Assembly (NCBI GenBank): GCA_964482325.1
Contig: CAYZXD010000011.1
Span: 1 to 64,000, forward strand
Reading direction: 5' to 3'
Length of the DNA stretch: 64,000 nucleotides
Source of the DNA: CAYZJV01 sp964482325
Lineage (GTDB): Bacteria > Spirochaetota > Spirochaetia > Sphaerochaetales > Sphaerochaetaceae
Part shown: positions 51,138-60,705 of the stretch, piece after piece
How positions within the stretch are numbered: position 1 is the stretch's first letter
How the letters are laid out: every line of letters begins with the position of its first letter
Notes under the pieces: model-generated
Seen by the model: only the letters and a program-made list of their open reading frames with translations
Database searches by the model: none
What the model was told of the DNA's origin: nothing
Made by a program: the position numbers and the translations under genes

Positions 51138-53615
51138 ATGAAAAGAATTGATATTGTTGCACAATGTGGGAACGCATTACTGTCCATTGAAAATCCCGCC
51201 CGTTACGTCGGAGGGGAGTTTACCCAGGGTACTCAGAGTTTTACTGAGGACGGATTTCATGTAGGACTCTGCTTTCCGGATCTTTATGAAATCGGTATGT
51301 CAAATAATGCAATCAGGATACTCTATGATCTGGTCTGCTCGATGGGAAATCCGGTGACCTGCGATAGAGTCTTCTCGGTCGCCCCGGATTATGAACAATT
51401 ATTGCGCGATCATCAGATTCCGCTGCATACTCTGCAATTCGGCATTCCGTTGCATGATCTGGATATGCTTGGTGTTTCAGTAGGGTATGAACTATCTGCT
51501 ACGAACATTTTGCAGGTATTAGATCTAGGAGGTATTCCGCTCCGCGCTGCTGATCGAACTGATAGTCATCCTATCGTCATTGCCGGAGGACCGGCGGTTA
51601 CCAATCCCCTTCCGTTTTCACCATTTTTCGATTTCATTTTCATTGGTGAAGCAGAATCGGGACTTATCGAGGTGATCAAGACCATACAAGAAGGGAAAAA
51701 CCGCGGTTTTGCGCGACAGGCAATCATCGATGAATTAAAACGCTTCGACTTTCTGTGGTATCCGGGTAAGCATCTGGCAATACGAGCCATTGACGATGAT
51801 TTTGCCCGAAAACCATCTCATGGGTTTCACCATTTTGTGATGCCCCATTTCAAAGTTGCTCAGGATCATGGGGTGGTGGAAATCATGCGCGGATGTCCCA
51901 ATGGCTGCCGTTTCTGTCATGCCGGACAGTATTACAAACCATACCGGCAGCTTCCGCTCGAAGCGATACGGGATCAGGCATCACAGATTGTGCACGATCT
52001 GGGGTATCGGACGGTCACCCTGAGCTCGCTCTCCACCGGAGATCATCCGAATATCTCAAAGATTATCAAACAACTGAACGATGAATTTGCCCCACAGCAT
52101 ATATCCTTTTCGCTCCCTTCTCTGAAGGTGAGCTCATTCTCTTTGGATATACTTGAACAATTATCTGAAGTGAGAAAAAGTGGTCTGACCTTTGCCATTG
52201 AAACTCCATTGTCTCTCTGGCAAAAATCGATGAATAAAGAGGTCCCGGTTGAGGATGTAGTCTCTATCATTCAGGAAGCAAAGGGAAGAGGGTGGCGTTT
52301 GGCAAAGTTTTATTTTATGGTAGGACTTCCCTTCACAGACTCAGAGGAGGAGAGAAAAGCGATTGTAGCGTATCTGAAAACGGTATGGGATGCCACCAAG
52401 ATTAATTTAAATATCAATATCGGCACCTTTATACCGAAAGCCCATACTCCCTTTCAATGGGCAAGACAGATGGATCATGCCTTTTCCCGGGAACATCTTT
52501 CGCAAATCAAGAAAGACATTCAATACCACATAAAAGGAGCGAAAGTCTCGTATCATGATCCTCATGTTTCCTATCTGGAAGGAATCATCAGTCGTGGAGA
52601 CGATTCAGTTGGAGATCTGGTGGAACTTGCCTATCGAAAAGGGTGCAGGCTTGATGCCTGGCACGAACATATGCGAATGGATCTCTGGTCTCAGGCATTG
52701 GAAGAATCACATATTGATGTAGAAAAGCTGATCTATACCGAATACGATACGAACTCAGTGCTCCCTTGGGATACGGTCTCCTTAGGGGTTTCAAAAGCCT
52801 ATTTACGACGAGAATGGGAATTGTCCAGGCAATCACTATTAACTGAACGATGCCTTCCCTCATGTGATGTTCCCTGCGGTGTATGTAATAAAATCCATCA
52901 GGTGACCGATGATACTCATACCGAATCGCCCGATCTTGTTCCTCTGCCACGCTCTCAGGCCATCATTGCCGCTGAACGGACAAAGGCCTCGCAACCGGTA
53001 CTGTTTTTTTATCGGAAAGAGGGGAGAGCTCGTTTTATTTCTCACATCAATGTCATGCGAGTGTTTGAACAGACGTTCCAGCGAGCAGGGATTCCTGTCG
53101 CCTTTACGCAGGGATACAATCCCAAACCGAAGATGGAATTTGTCAATCCGTTATCTACCGGTATCACAGGAAGTGCTGAGGTCATGCTGGTTGATATCCA
53201 TGGTGGTATCGGCCTGGACAGAGACGAAACACTGAACCTGTTGAATGCATCGGTCTCAGAGGGTTTTGTCTTTACTGATATGAAAGCATTTGCCACTGAT
53301 CGACGTGTTACGTTGAGCAAGCATATGGGCGGCAGTATTTATACTTTCTCTCATATTACCGATCCGGCGTTGAAGGATGTCATGAACCAATGGGTACACT
53401 GCTGTGGGGTTGGGATATCAGTTGCTCGCCTTACTATCGATAACGACGCAGTGTACACAGCCATTATTCATGGAGAAAAAAATCCGGTAAAAACTTTGTT
53501 TGGAAAAGATGCAGATAAATTCGCGGTGCTCTCCCATATGAAGATACACCGCGAAATGGTCTTTATCGGTTCATACACCGATGGTCCAAACAATTATACT
53601 ACGCTGTCGGTTTAA
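51138..53615 (+). CDS. B12-binding-like radical SAM protein fused to DUF2344 (TIGR03960-TIGR03936)
   Basis: An 825-residue two-part protein. The N-terminal cobalamin-binding-like fold (GLCFPDLYEIGMSN) and radical SAM core contain RGCPNGCRFCHAGQYYKPYR with the CxxxCxxC cluster motif (the TIGR03960 family). The last 200 residues (ARFISHINVMRVFEQTF, FTQGYNPKPKMEF, STGITGSAEVM) are the DUF2344/TIGR03936 domain, a separate gene in some bacteria. The substrate is unknown; neighbours in other genomes often involve RNase G and ribosomal proteins. The ATG at 51138 is preferred over 51129 by spacing from AGGA. It overlaps the convergent gene by 17 nt. Confidence 0.88.
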   Translation: MKRIDIVAQCGNALLSIENPARYVGGEFTQGTQSFTEDGFHVGLCFPDLYEIGMSNNAIRILYDLVCSMGNPVTCDRVFSVAPDYEQLLRDHQIPLHTLQFGIPLHDLDMLGVSVGYELSATNILQVLDLGGIPLRAADRTDSHPIVIAGGPAVTNPLPFSPFFDFIFIGEAESGLIEVIKTIQEGKNRGFARQAIIDELKRFDFLWYPGKHLAIRAIDDDFARKPSHGFHHFVMPHFKVAQDHGVVEIMRGCPNGCRFCHAGQYYKPYRQLPLEAIRDQASQIVHDLGYRTVTLSSLSTGDHPNISKIIKQLNDEFAPQHISFSLPSLKVSSFSLDILEQLSEVRKSGLTFAIETPLSLWQKSMNKEVPVEDVVSIIQEAKGRGWRLAKFYFMVGLPFTDSEEERKAIVAYLKTVWDATKINLNINIGTFIPKAHTPFQWARQMDHAFSREHLSQIKKDIQYHIKGAKVSYHDPHVSYLEGIISRGDDSVGDLVELAYRKGCRLDAWHEHMRMDLWSQALEESHIDVEKLIYTEYDTNSVLPWDTVSLGVSKAYLRREWELSRQSLLTERCLPSCDVPCGVCNKIHQVTDDTHTESPDLVPLPRSQAIIAAERTKASQPVLFFYRKEGRARFISHINVMRVFEQTFQRAGIPVAFTQGYNPKPKMEFVNPLSTGITGSAEVMLVDIHGGIGLDRDETLNLLNASVSEGFVFTDMKAFATDRRVTLSKHMGGSIYTFSHITDPALKDVMNQWVHCCGVGISVARLTIDNDAVYTAIIHGEKNPVKTLFGKDADKFAVLSHMKIHREMVFIGSYTDGPNNYTTLSV

Positions 53616-55590
53616 TATGACAGTAGTAGTAATGAGTATCTGAAATTCGTACCATAGGCGGGTATTCCTTTTCACAAATCTCTCCCACCTGACGGTGACA
53701 CCTGCCGGCGAATGGACACCCTTTGGGTTTCTTCGCCGGATCCGGTAGCTGCCCCTGCAGTTCGATCGGATCTTTCTGTTTGGTGGGGTCAACTTCAGGT
53801 ACCGCTGAAAGCAATGCCTCGGTGTAGGGGTGGAATGGTGGTTGCATCACTTCATCCCGTTCTCCGTACTCAGCAATCTTTCCTGCATACATGACCATAA
53901 TATAGTCACTCAGATAGTTGATCACATTGAGATCGTGAGAGATGAACATGTAGGCAGCTGAGGTTTCTACCTGCAGATCATTAAGCAGATTCAGTACCGA
54001 GGCCTGAACCGACACATCCAGAGCACTCGTCGGTTCATCGCAAACGATCAGATTCGGCGTAATGGAGAGCGCACGGGCAATTGCTACGCGCTGCTGTTCC
54101 CCTCCGCTCAGCTGTCGAGGTTTCTTCTCCAGATAATCCGTGCCTAAGTCAACCTTTTTCAGAATTTCAATGATTCGATCACGTCGTTCCTTTGCATCAG
54201 TGATATCGGCAAGTTTTTTCATCGCCCGTCCGATAATCTGCTCTACGGTGTGTGAAGGATTGAGACTTCTTCCCGGATTCTGGAAGATCAGCTGAATATT
54301 TTTCAGTGTCTCTTTATCGCGCTTATTCCAAGCAAGAGAGATATCGAGGTCATTGAATAATATTCTTCCCTTCGTCGGTTTGTATAATCCCGAAATCATA
54401 TGGCCAGTGGTCGATTTTCCACATCCCGATTCTCCTACAATACCGATAACCGATCCCGGTTTCACCGAAAAATCAATTCCATTGACGGCATATACTTTTC
54501 GACGGCTGCCGTAGACTTTATGGAGTTCTTCAATCTTGAGCAGATCGGCAGTATTGAGATCGATCTGAGCCTTCTTTTGAACTTTCGGTACCAGCTTCTG
54601 AGAAAGGGTGTCAGGGATGTCGGTGGCATAGGCACGATCACAAGCTGCAAAGTGTCTGTCTCCAACCTTCCGTGTCCCATATTCACTTTCACAGGTATCA
54701 TTACGCCTATCACAGCGCTCTACAAAGGGACAGCCCCCTTCCTGCGATCCGCGGCGCTTCACATAGCCGGGAATGGTGTTGAGTTTGGTTTTTTCCTTCA
54801 CCACACCGCCACGAGGCATACAATTGATGAGTGCACGTGTATACGGATGGGTAGGGTTATTAAAGATCTCTTCTTTCGGTCCTCGTTCAACAATTTCCCC
54901 ACTGTACATAACCACAACATGTTCAGCTACTTTGTTGATAACGCCCATATCATGTGAGATGTACATAAGTGACATCTTTAACTGATCTTTCAAATCCTTG
55001 ATTGAATCAAGAATCACCGCTTCAGTGGTAACATCAAGTGCGGTAGTAGGTTCATCGAGGATGAGTAAATCGGGTCTACACAGCAGTGCCATCGCAATAC
55101 AGATGCGTTGCTGAATACCACCACTTACCTGGTGTGGATACCGTCTTGCAATACCCTTAGGATCTCCCAGATTCATCATGGTCAGCGCTTCAATGGTTGC
55201 CTTACGTGCTTCCTTCTTACTCAGTTTCTGGTGATGCATGCTGACTTCGTCAAGCTGGAAACCGATCGTAAGGGCCGGGTTAAGCGAAGAGTAGGGGTTC
55301 TGGAAAACCATAGCGATACGATCACCTCGATAGGTTTCCATTTCCTGCTCACTTTTCTCCAGCAGATTTTCCCCTTTATATCTAATAGCACCATCAACCG
55401 ATGCATTAGAAGCTAGATAACGCATGATGGAAAATGAAAGGGTACTTTTTCCACAACCCGATTCTCCAATAATCCCGATGGATTCGTTGGTTCCAAGGGT
55501 CAACGATACGTTGTTGACCGCAGAAAACATACCATCGAAAGTGCTGAAGCGGACGTTGAGTTTGTCTATTTCAAGAATATTATCGTTCAT
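53599..55590 (-). CDS. Fused oligopeptide ABC transporter ATPase (OppD-OppF in one chain)
   Basis: A 663-residue protein with two complete ATPase domains. Domain 1: Walker A GESGCGKSTLSFS, signature VSGGIQQRICIAMAL, Walker B LILDEPTTALDV. Domain 2: GESGCGKSTTGHM, LSGGEQQRVAIARAL, VCDEPTSALDV. Each is followed by an oligopeptide-type C-terminal region with four cysteines (CPFVERCDRRNDTC and CPFAGRCHRQVGEIC, each with one more later). It powers the permeases at 55580 and 56407; 11-nt overlap with the upstream permease gene. Confidence 0.93.
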   Translation of the reverse strand: MNDNILEIDKLNVRFSTFDGMFSAVNNVSLTLGTNESIGIIGESGCGKSTLSFSIMRYLASNASVDGAIRYKGENLLEKSEQEMETYRGDRIAMVFQNPYSSLNPALTIGFQLDEVSMHHQKLSKKEARKATIEALTMMNLGDPKGIARRYPHQVSGGIQQRICIAMALLCRPDLLILDEPTTALDVTTEAVILDSIKDLKDQLKMSLMYISHDMGVINKVAEHVVVMYSGEIVERGPKEEIFNNPTHPYTRALINCMPRGGVVKEKTKLNTIPGYVKRRGSQEGGCPFVERCDRRNDTCESEYGTRKVGDRHFAACDRAYATDIPDTLSQKLVPKVQKKAQIDLNTADLLKIEELHKVYGSRRKVYAVNGIDFSVKPGSVIGIVGESGCGKSTTGHMISGLYKPTKGRILFNDLDISLAWNKRDKETLKNIQLIFQNPGRSLNPSHTVEQIIGRAMKKLADITDAKERRDRIIEILKKVDLGTDYLEKKPRQLSGGEQQRVAIARALSITPNLIVCDEPTSALDVSVQASVLNLLNDLQVETSAAYMFISHDLNVINYLSDYIMVMYAGKIAEYGERDEVMQPPFHPYTEALLSAVPEVDPTKQKDPIELQGQLPDPAKKPKGCPFAGRCHRQVGEICEKEYPPMVRISDTHYYYCHIKPTA

Positions 55591-56410
55591 GTATCAATAC
55601 CTTACTGACAAAGTCAGAGAAAATGGAAATTGCGATAACCAGCGAGGCAATAGCCAGAGCTGGAAACAATACTGCCCAAGGTGCTTGAGCAATAATCGGT
55701 TTATTCTCAATGACCATCATACCCCAGTCAGGTGTGGGCGGTTGCATACCGACACCCAGAAATCCCAACGACGCTACCATCATTATTGAGTAGGCAAATC
55801 GTGCCGTAGCTTCAACAATGATCGGTCCCGTGGTATTAGGAAGAATCTCCACGAACATGATATAGAGGTGATTTTCTCCCCGTATTCGGGCAGCCGATAC
55901 ATATTCCTGACTTTTTTCGGTCAATAATACTCCCCGTGATACCCGGGCTGTTGCCGGTACGAACGCAATAGATACAATGATAGTTAAACTTGCAATGTTG
56001 GAATTTCCCAATATTCCGAGAACCACCATTGATAAGACCAGTGGAGGAATAGCCATGAGAATATCCATCGATCTGAGAAAGAAAGCATCAACCTTGCCCC
56101 CAAAATACCCAGCAGAAAAACCTAAGATAACTCCAACAAAAGTGGAGAATATCGAAGTCATCAGGGCCACAGTCAGGATGGATCGACTTCCATATACAAT
56201 TCTCGCCAAGAGATCTCGACCGAGACTATCGGTCCCGATGAGATGCCCATTCACTCCGGGTGCAGCCATCTGATACTCTGAGTCCATTTCCGTATAACTG
56301 AATGAGAGCATTGAGGGCCCGAAGAATGCCATGATCAGCCAGAATACAATAATGGCAATTCCGACGATGGCCAGCGGATTTTTTTTCAGTTGATATAAGA
56401 TGTATTTCAT
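55580..56410 (-). CDS. Oligopeptide-type ABC permease, OppC/DppC family
   Basis: A 276-residue inner-membrane permease. N-terminal helix NPLAIVGIAIIVFWLIMAFF, the family marker HLIGTDSLGRDLLARIVYGSR and the coupling-helix region AARIRGENHLYIMFVEILPN. The start at 56410 follows AAGGAGG; upstream in-frame codons belong to the previous gene. ATGA overlap with OppB. Confidence 0.93.
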   Translation of the reverse strand: MKYILYQLKKNPLAIVGIAIIVFWLIMAFFGPSMLSFSYTEMDSEYQMAAPGVNGHLIGTDSLGRDLLARIVYGSRSILTVALMTSIFSTFVGVILGFSAGYFGGKVDAFFLRSMDILMAIPPLVLSMVVLGILGNSNIASLTIIVSIAFVPATARVSRGVLLTEKSQEYVSAARIRGENHLYIMFVEILPNTTGPIIVEATARFAYSIMMVASLGFLGVGMQPPTPDWGMMVIENKPIIAQAPWAVLFPALAIASLVIAISIFSDFVSKVLIHER

Positions 56411-57375
56411 CGCTGTCCTCCTTGGAACCTGATCCTTGGATTCAGATAGCTGTACATGATATCGGTAATCATGGTGGATAAAGAATAAATTATGGTAATC
56501 AGCAGTACACAAGCTTCAATGAGAGGAACATCACGTGTTTTAATCGCTGTCATCATTAAAGATCCCATTCCAGGATAACCAAATAGCGTTTCTACAACCA
56601 CCAGACCGCCAAATAACCATCCCATGTTCATCCCGATGATCGTTATGGTCGGTAACAGTGCGTTCTTCAATGCATGACGGAATATGACATACTTTTTTGG
56701 CATACCTTTAAGAATAGCAGCTCGAACATAATCTGAGTTCATCACAGTGATCATCGAAGACCGTTGCATGCGCGAAATATAACCGAACATCACAAATGTA
56801 ATGGAGAGGGCAGGGAGAAATAAGATATTGAGATTAGACCAAATACTTTCTCCAATAGGAATAACACTTACGATGGGAAACCACTGCAGTTGTACAGCAA
56901 ATATCGTTATGAGAATTACTCCAGAAACAAATTCGGGCAACGCCATAGTAGCCAGGCCGAAAAAGGAGATAATCGAATCGGTAGGTTTTTTCTCTTTGAC
57001 ACCTGCAAGGATACCAAAGAAAATTGAGAGTGGTACAAACATGATGAATGCCGTCAATGCGAGGATAAGTGAGTGACCTACACGTCTCCAAAGAATCGAA
57101 TTGATAGCAACACCCCTCATATACACACTTTCACCCAAGTCCCCTACGACCACTCCGCTAATCCATCGACCGTATCGTTGGAGGAGAGGATCATCAAGGC
57201 CACGAGCTTCTCGCAGTGCTGCAATTGACTCGGGTGTAGCACTTTGACCGAGAATCATCTGAGCGACATCTCCCGGCATGATCTCAACAAGCAAGAAGAT
57301 GATGAAAGACATGACGACTAGGGTCGCTAAAAGCGACCCCAATCTCTGAACAAAAATACTTAGTGTTCTATTCAT
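56407..57375 (-). CDS. Oligopeptide-type ABC permease, OppB/DppB family
   Basis: A 322-residue permease: N-terminal helix LGSLLATLVVMSFIIFLLVE, the family segment EIMPGDVAQMILG, GLDDPLLQRYGRWISGVVVGDLG and the coupling region YVRAAILKGMPKKYVIFRHALKNALLP. Overlaps of 4 nt with both neighbours show tight coupling with the binding protein and OppC. Confidence 0.94.
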   Translation of the reverse strand: MNRTLSIFVQRLGSLLATLVVMSFIIFLLVEIMPGDVAQMILGQSATPESIAALREARGLDDPLLQRYGRWISGVVVGDLGESVYMRGVAINSILWRRVGHSLILALTAFIMFVPLSIFFGILAGVKEKKPTDSIISFFGLATMALPEFVSGVILITIFAVQLQWFPIVSVIPIGESIWSNLNILFLPALSITFVMFGYISRMQRSSMITVMNSDYVRAAILKGMPKKYVIFRHALKNALLPTITIIGMNMGWLFGGLVVVETLFGYPGMGSLMMTAIKTRDVPLIEACVLLITIIYSLSTMITDIMYSYLNPRIRFQGGQR

Positions 57376-58886
57376 TTAACATCCATGTATTTGTACTGTG
57401 GAATCTGTGACACTGGGTGACTATAATTCACAATACGATCATTGACGGCTATCAGCAATGGAACTTCAACATTGATAATTGAGCCTTCTTCATAGAAGAT
57501 ATCCTGTAATTCATGATAAAAAGCCATGCGAGTATCTGCATCAGTTTCAGAAGAGATCTTATCAATCAATTCATTGACACGTGGATTATCAATATGACTT
57601 TCATTCCAGGGACCACCGCCCTTGAAGGCAAGAGACAGCATCATGTATGGGTCGATTCTCACACCCCATCCGGTAATAGAGAACGGTACGTTCATCCAGT
57701 ACTGTGACAGATAGACGTCACGGGTATATCCCTGGAGCTTGATGTCAAATCCCGCAGGAGCAGCTAATTCCTGAATGGTCTGTGCAAGTTCTTTACCGTA
57801 TGGATGGTCAGATGCATAGGTAAGGGGAACTGAAACACCATTGGGGTATCCGGCTTCTGCCAGTAAGGCCTTTGCTTTTTCAATATCTCTTCCACGGAAC
57901 GGAATATCCTTGTGCTGGACGAGGCCACTGATGATCGGACTCTCATTGTAGAAGACTCCATCATTCAATTCTGCCTTTGCAACACTGCGTGCAATCACTT
58001 CCGGATCCATAGCATACTTCATTGCAAGACGAACTCGATTATCATCAAAGGGCTCCATATCGGTAATCATGGCAATAAAGCGATGTTCCTGATAAGGACT
58101 TACGATCGATATACCATCAACACCCTCAAGACGATTCTTAATGGTCGGGGTGACAAATGGTACGATATCAACACGATCAGATTCCAGCATGGAAATACTT
58201 GCATCGATATCAGGGACAAAATAGATAAGCAATTTGTCTACCTTAGGAAGTGACGCATCCCAATATTCTGTATTTTTAACTAATAATGCTGATTCCTTGG
58301 GGACCAGTTGCTCCATCTTAAATGGACCGGTACCCATGGGTTTTGATTCTCCCAATGAAGCATAATCATATTCGCTGGAGAGCATCATCATGTTATAATC
58401 GGTCAATCGATAAATGAACGTTGGGAAGGAATCTGACAGATTCAGCACAACGGTATAATCATCGGGAGTTTCAATTGACTCAACAATAGAGAAATCCTGT
58501 CTCTGCAGGTGACCAACATCGGGATCCTGAGTTCTCTCGATGGTAAACTTCACATCTTCGGAAGTGAACTTGGATCCATCATGGAATGTGACATCATCGC
58601 GAAGTTTGAAGACCCACCTCTTTCCGTCTTCGCTTTCCCAGCTTGTGGCAAGAAGAGGATCAATAACACCGGTATCCGCATTGATCTCAATCAGATATTC
58701 ATAGATTGACGAATTCATAGAGAATGCCTGACCATCCCAAACTCCGGGAGTAATCAGTCCGGGGACCTGCTCGGCCACACGGATTACTTTTTCACTTTCT
58801 GCTGCTGCCTCTTTATCTCCACCAGCAAATACCAGCGGCATTGCGAGTAGCAGTACGAGCAACGTAATTACAATAAAACGTTTCAT
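57372..58886 (-). CDS. Extracellular solute-binding protein, family 5
   Basis: A 504-residue binding protein for the Opp/Dpp-type transporter. Signal sequence VITLLVLLLAMPLVFAGG with likely cleavage after VFA; no lipobox Cys, so it may be periplasmic rather than lipidated. The family signature region LATSWESEDGKRWVFKLRDDVTFHDG is clear. The substrate (peptide, nickel or another) cannot be read from sequence. AGGAGG precedes the ATG. It has its own promoter and operator-like repeats upstream, next to a GntR-RCK_C regulator gene. Confidence 0.93.
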   Translation of the reverse strand: MKRFIVITLLVLLLAMPLVFAGGDKEAAAESEKVIRVAEQVPGLITPGVWDGQAFSMNSSIYEYLIEINADTGVIDPLLATSWESEDGKRWVFKLRDDVTFHDGSKFTSEDVKFTIERTQDPDVGHLQRQDFSIVESIETPDDYTVVLNLSDSFPTFIYRLTDYNMMMLSSEYDYASLGESKPMGTGPFKMEQLVPKESALLVKNTEYWDASLPKVDKLLIYFVPDIDASISMLESDRVDIVPFVTPTIKNRLEGVDGISIVSPYQEHRFIAMITDMEPFDDNRVRLAMKYAMDPEVIARSVAKAELNDGVFYNESPIISGLVQHKDIPFRGRDIEKAKALLAEAGYPNGVSVPLTYASDHPYGKELAQTIQELAAPAGFDIKLQGYTRDVYLSQYWMNVPFSITGWGVRIDPYMMLSLAFKGGGPWNESHIDNPRVNELIDKISSETDADTRMAFYHELQDIFYEEGSIINVEVPLLIAVNDRIVNYSHPVSQIPQYKYMDVK

Positions 58887-58975
58887 AGTTCCTCCTGAAC
58901 TTGATTTTTCCTCGGGATCGACAGCGCGGCTTCTATCTTTTTATAACTCTTTGATAACATGCCGAAAGCGGAACA

Positions 58976-58993
58976 CTCATATCATCGTATGAG
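58976..58993. repeat. Inverted repeat in the oppA leader
   Basis: CTCATA (58976-58981) and TATGAG (58988-58993), perfect 6-bp arms with a 6-nt spacer. It lies within the predicted 5' leader of the binding-protein gene and could be an operator or an RNA hairpin. Confidence 0.4.
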
Positions 58994-59013
58994 GTTTAGC
59001 GGCTAATCGGTGC

Positions 59014-59028
59014 TGTCGAAAACCGACA
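59014..59028. promoter_or_regulatory. Operator-like palindrome at the oppA transcription start
   Basis: TGTCG (59014-59018) and CGACA (59024-59028) flank 5 nt. The site covers the predicted transcription start of the promoter at 59034-59063, a position typical for repressor binding. The adjacent GntR-type gene is the obvious candidate regulator; inference. Confidence 0.45.
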
Positions 59029-59033
59029 ACTTA

Positions 59034-59063
59034 ATTAAACACTATAGATTGTCACTTTGTCAA
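59034..59063 (-). promoter_or_regulatory. oppA promoter with tandem TGACAA motif
   Basis: On the minus strand TTGACA (59063-59058), an 18-nt spacer and TTTAAT (59039-59034). The -35 region holds two direct copies of TGACAA 8 bp apart (59062-59057 and 59054-59049), a possible regulator site. Together with the two palindromes this accounts for most of the 254-bp gap between the regulator and oppA; I see no small gene in it. Confidence 0.6.
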
Positions 59064-59140
59064 CCACAGTGATATATTGTGTAAGTTGTTAACATATAAT
59101 CAATTAAAGGATAAAATGGAAAATATTGGGAAGCTCTGTG

Positions 59141-59797
59141 CTACTGTATAAGCAATTCTACTGCTGTTCGAGTTTCCTGATTTCCTACTAAAACCAGTAC
59201 ATCTTGAGCCTGCAATATCCATTGAGGCCCTGGTGATAGTGAAATATTTCCTTCTCGGCGTACTGCAATTACAGTTGCATGCGTGCGATGCCAGAAGTTC
59301 AGGTCATTTAATGAAGCACCGAGGATTGAGGAATCATCGGGAATGGTACATTCATAGGTATAAAATGGATTGCTGGAGACAAATCGTTCAGATGAATCCA
59401 CCAGTTGTTTGACAACAGAAAACATCTCTCGATTCAACTGCTCATGTTCATCTACCAAGGTCTTCAATCGACCGAGCAGCTGTCGCGTATCACTCTTATT
59501 TCCCTGTTTGGTGAGGTAAGCAGCTGCATGTTCTCGTGATAATACCCGTACGCCACTGTTCTGCAGTACCGTTACCACCTGCATCTCTTCGAGTAGAGAA
59601 AAAGCACGACGGATGGTCTCAGGAGAAACGCCATATTCACTGGACATCAAAGAACGTCCTGACAGGCGTCTTCCTTCGGCAATATCACCGGAAGCAATTC
59701 GATTGGCAATATCGTAGGCAACCTTTTCATACATAGCAAGTTCATTTCGTCTCTTGCGACGTTGTTTTCCTGCTACTTCGTCAGATTCCTGTTTCAT
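59141..59797 (-). CDS. GntR-family regulator with RCK_C (TrkA-C) domain, BusR-like
   Basis: A 218-residue DNA-binding regulator. Winged helix at about residues 22-90 (KVAYDIANRIASGDI, SSEYGVSPETIRRAFSLLEE), a coiled coil at about 100-135, and a C-terminal RCK_C domain (SILGASLNDLNFWHRTHATVIAVRR and ILQAQDVLVLVGN). This order matches BusR of lactic acid bacteria, a c-di-AMP-responsive repressor of an osmolyte ABC transporter. Here the neighbour downstream is an oligopeptide-type transporter. Direct c-di-AMP binding is inference from family. It lies 23 nt after mazG and may also be co-transcribed with it. Confidence 0.85.
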   Translation of the reverse strand: MKQESDEVAGKQRRKRRNELAMYEKVAYDIANRIASGDIAEGRRLSGRSLMSSEYGVSPETIRRAFSLLEEMQVVTVLQNSGVRVLSREHAAAYLTKQGNKSDTRQLLGRLKTLVDEHEQLNREMFSVVKQLVDSSERFVSSNPFYTYECTIPDDSSILGASLNDLNFWHRTHATVIAVRREGNISLSPGPQWILQAQDVLVLVGNQETRTAVELLIQ

Positions 59798-59820
59798 AAC
59801 GCTTTACTCTATGAAATCGA

Positions 59821-60639
59821 TTATTCTTCCGATTTCACTTCCTCCCATATATCATTAAGCTGATCAACCTGATCATGAGTCAGTTCAATGCCGCGTTCTT
59901 TAGCCAAATGAGCTACCGCATTGAACCGACGACGTACTTTCTGATTACTTCGGTGTAATGCAACTGACGGATTTATCTTAAGATATCGTGCGAGATTAAC
60001 CACAGAGAATAGGAGATCTCCCAATTCCTGTTCCACATGATCACGATCAGCATCTATGTGATCGACCGCCTCAGTAAGCTCTTCCAGTTCTTCACGGATC
60101 TTATCCATGACTCCCGCAGTATCGGGCCAGTCGAAACCAACCTTGCGCATTTTCTTTTGAATTTCAGAGGCTTCTTCGAGCTTAGGCAGAGATTTGGGTA
60201 CTCGACTGAAAAAATCATCAGCATCGGCAGTTTTTCCTTCAACCTGTTCCTTGATCGTGTTCCACAGATCAAGAACTTCTGCGCTATCAGCAGCTTGTGC
60301 AGATGAAAAGACATGCGGATGTCGTCGTACCAATTTTTTACAGACAGCATTGATAGCCATAACGGGAGTGAATTCCCGGGATTCTTCATGAATTCGCGTG
60401 ATCATGAATGCGTTAAGTAACACATCACCGATTTCTTCACTACAGGCATCCATATCTTGTTCCTGCAGTGCATCAATATATTCAAAGGTTTCATCAAGCA
60501 ATGCCCGCGACACATCACGATTTGTCTGTTCACGATCCCAGGGACATCCTTCAGGACTTCTGAGCATACTCAGAATGTGGTAAAGCTGTTGTACGGCATC
60601 TGCAAGATTGTCTGTTTCTTGATAGGTATATGTAATCAT
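59821..60639 (-). CDS. mazG: Nucleoside triphosphate pyrophosphohydrolase MazG
   Basis: Cleaves NTPs to NMP and pyrophosphate, cleaning the pool and, in some bacteria, lowering alarmone levels. Two all-alpha MazG domains: first CPWDREQTNRDVSRALLDE and EEIGDVLLNAFM, second EELEELTEAV and VEQELGDLLFSVVNLARYL. About 272 residues. The ATG at 60639 follows AAAGGAT; a TTG precedes it in frame. Confidence 0.94.
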   Translation of the reverse strand: MITYTYQETDNLADAVQQLYHILSMLRSPEGCPWDREQTNRDVSRALLDETFEYIDALQEQDMDACSEEIGDVLLNAFMITRIHEESREFTPVMAINAVCKKLVRRHPHVFSSAQAADSAEVLDLWNTIKEQVEGKTADADDFFSRVPKSLPKLEEASEIQKKMRKVGFDWPDTAGVMDKIREELEELTEAVDHIDADRDHVEQELGDLLFSVVNLARYLKINPSVALHRSNQKVRRRFNAVAHLAKERGIELTHDQVDQLNDIWEEVKSEE

Positions 60640-60671
60640 CAACTATCCTTTTATTGTTTCTAGTTAACAGA

Positions 60672-60689
60672 ATATACATTATATACATT
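60672..60689. repeat. Tandem 9-nt repeat in the mazG promoter region
   Basis: ATATACATT occurs twice in tandem at 60672-60680 and 60681-60689. On the minus strand the repeat junction reads TATAAT (60683-60678), a good -10 box for mazG, but no matching -35 is clear. Confidence 0.4.
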
Positions 60690-60705
60690 TTGTCACGTCA
60701 GTACA

